This document shows, piece by piece, positions 5,148 through 6,509 of a stretch of DNA of 6,509 nt. The position numbers and the translations under genes are program-made. The notes below the pieces were generated by a model. It saw only the letters and a program-made list of their open reading frames with translations, ran no database searches and had not been told where the DNA came from. Source of the stretch: an uncultured Methylobacter sp. GTDB lineage: Bacteria; Pseudomonadota; Gammaproteobacteria; Methylococcales; Methylomonadaceae. The stretch's first letter is position 1. Every line of letters starts with the position of its first letter. The DNA is taken from the NCBI GenBank assembly GCA_903831545.1, contig CAIKYI010000677.1, forward strand, positions 1 to 6,509. Reading direction: 5' to 3'.

Positions 5148-6469
5148 TGCAGTGGAATTGTTGCGGTGATGTTCATGCCTTGTTTGGGTCGGGTCTGTAT
5201 GGTGAATTCACCGCCCAGACTGTTGATTCTTTGCCTCATGCCCAATAAACCGAAACCGCTTTTCATCTGGTCAACAGCGCAGCCTTGCCCATTGTCTGAT
5301 ACATTTAGCTGTAATGTATCCTCATGCTCAATTCTCAGACTAATGGCTGCTTTAGTGGCTTGGGCATGGCGCACAATATTGGTCAAACACTCCTGAACGA
5401 CTCTAAATACTTGGATAGTAATTTTTTGTTCCAGAAAATCCACTTCATCAGGACAGTCAATAGTAAGTTTTAACGTTGGATTTCTAATTGACCAGTGATT
5501 TAGCAGGTCTTCCATGGTTGCTTTCAAACCCAGTTCGGTTAATATCAAAGGATGCAGTTGATGCATCATGGAGCGCACCACGGTCATTAAATGGTCGCAG
5601 ATATTGACAATGGCATTTGTGGTTTGTTTTATGTCAGGCATAGCGCCGGATTGGGAGCGCCCGGCGGTCACCGCCATGACTTTAATCGCGGTCAGCGACT
5701 GCCCCAGTTCATCGTGGAGTTCTTGCGACAGCCGTTGCCGTTCGTCTTCCTGTATCTCTAGGGTATGCTGGGTTAATGACCGGTTTTCCTGGCGGCTTGC
5801 ATTTAGTTCGCCGGTCATGTGATTGATGGCTTTGGCAATATTGTCGTATTCTTGAATGGAAAAGTCGGGGAGTTTTTGGCTGTACTGTCCGGTTTCAATC
5901 ACTTTTAGCGCGTCAACAATTACGGAAATAGACTTAAGGGCTTTATTAAAAGCCAGATTGACTGCCAAAAAGGTAAATAAGGTCAACAGAAAAATCGAGC
6001 TGAAAAAGCCAAGGCTTTCTTGCCAGACTTCGGTGATTTCATCCAACGGGTTGGCTTGAATAATCAGGGTGATATGCTCGCCGTTGGCACGGGTGATGAT
6101 ATGCTCAACCTTCGGGTAGTCGACTGCAACCAGATTGATAAACCAATGCGGAGGCTTTTCATCTATATTGGTTTGCTGGTTTTTGTGGGCAAGACCGATG
6201 ATTTGCCCTGAAGGTTCTTTCAGTTGAATACTTAAATGCCGGGTTTGATTTAAGGAATTAAACTTCGGCAACCAGGCGGTTTCATTAAACGGGGCTTGTG
6301 AGGCTTGCGAAAAGCCGAAGCTTATCAGTTGTACGGCCAGATTGATTGATGAATCGACTTCTTTGTTAACCGCATCGCGCGCTTGCCAGATCGCTATTGA
6401 TCCGCCCAAGATCAAAATACACAGGGAAGAGATTAAAATTCGCAGGTTGATTTGATAACGCAGACTCAT
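5144..6469 (-). CDS. Membrane sensor histidine kinase, HisKA_3 type, LapD/MoxY-like N-terminus
   Basis: Sensor kinase of 441 residues. In order: TM1 at about 9-28, an extracytoplasmic domain at about 29-152, TM2 at about 153-174, a HAMP linker at about 172-226, the HisKA_3 dimerisation and phospho-acceptor helix with QRLSQELHDELGQSLTAIK (H252), and a HATPase domain with the N box (E360 to N364, QECLTNIVRHA), G1 DNGQG at 392-396 and G2 GFGLLGM at 405-411. All catalytic elements are present, so it should autophosphorylate and pass phosphate to the overlapping regulator. The short first helix, the RDAVNKEVDSS stretch and the sensor domain length resemble the LapD/MoxY N-terminal domain, which includes MoxY, linked to methanol oxidation control in Paracoccus. 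That assignment is from memory. The start at 6469 fits the membrane topology. No Shine-Dalgarno is evident, and the frame stays open to the window edge without another start codon. Confidence 0.92.
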   Translation of the reverse strand: MSLRYQINLRILISSLCILILGGSIAIWQARDAVNKEVDSSINLAVQLISFGFSQASQAPFNETAWLPKFNSLNQTRHLSIQLKEPSGQIIGLAHKNQQTNIDEKPPHWFINLVAVDYPKVEHIITRANGEHITLIIQANPLDEITEVWQESLGFFSSIFLLTLFTFLAVNLAFNKALKSISVIVDALKVIETGQYSQKLPDFSIQEYDNIAKAINHMTGELNASRQENRSLTQHTLEIQEDERQRLSQELHDELGQSLTAIKVMAVTAGRSQSGAMPDIKQTTNAIVNICDHLMTVVRSMMHQLHPLILTELGLKATMEDLLNHWSIRNPTLKLTIDCPDEVDFLEQKITIQVFRVVQECLTNIVRHAQATKAAISLRIEHEDTLQLNVSDNGQGCAVDQMKSGFGLLGMRQRINSLGGEFTIQTRPKQGMNITATIPLQ

Positions 6470-6509
6470 GGGTTTTGAAAGCTCGACACTTGCAACATCA
6501 TGTTGATGA
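6468..6509 (-). CDS. Possible 3' end of an upstream gene in the kinase operon (partial)
   Basis: Upstream of the kinase start one minus-strand frame is open from the window edge and ends in a TGA that overlaps the kinase ATG as ATGA (TGA at 6468-6466). The visible tail reads INMMLQVSSFQNP. This copies the overlap between kinase and regulator and would explain why the kinase has no Shine-Dalgarno. Only 13 codons are visible, so the product cannot be named and an open frame of this length can be chance. Confidence 0.3.

Overview
The window looks like chromosomal DNA of a gammaproteobacterium with moderate, slightly AT-leaning base composition. Three things point there: a cysS / ppiB / lpxH neighbourhood with the same divergent order as in Escherichia coli, a lipid A biosynthesis gene (so a Gram-negative outer membrane), and a DUF2959-type protein. 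A methylotroph or methanotroph (Methylococcales-like) is possible because the sensor kinase resembles MoxY, but this is inference and not proven by the window. I see no insertion sequence, CRISPR array, tRNA, rRNA or phage gene.

Layout. 1-122: leader with a possible promoter. 123-572 (+): small lipoprotein, probably DUF6694-like. 573-725: AT-rich gap between convergent genes, holding two clear inverted repeats. 726-1418 (-): DUF2959-family helical protein without the usual export signal. 1419-1580: gap with a candidate promoter for that gene and a weak hairpin downstream of cysS. 1581-2966 (-): cysS, full length at 461 aa. 2967-3124: divergent control region with back-to-back candidate promoters. 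3125-3706 (+): ppiB-type periplasmic cyclophilin interrupted by one in-frame TAA. 3731-4456 (+): lpxH, intact but without an ATG or GTG start. 4457-4502: short convergent gap. 4503-5147 (-) and 5144-6469 (-): NarL/LuxR-type response regulator and its HisKA_3 sensor kinase, overlapping by ATGA. The last 40 bases may hold the 3' end of a further upstream gene of that operon, also overlapping by ATGA.

How the genes work together. cysS (cysteinyl-tRNA synthesis) and ppiB-lpxH (protein folding and lipid A synthesis) form a conserved housekeeping block. The cyclophilin nonsense codon sits upstream of essential lpxH in the same presumed transcript, so polarity is a real question. The kinase and regulator form a self-contained two-component system with an extracytoplasmic sensing domain; its signal and targets cannot be read here. 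The most notable observations are the ppiB nonsense codon, the apparent CTG or TTG start of lpxH, the MoxY-like sensor operon and the signal-less DUF2959 protein. I found no convincing evidence of a wholly new system.
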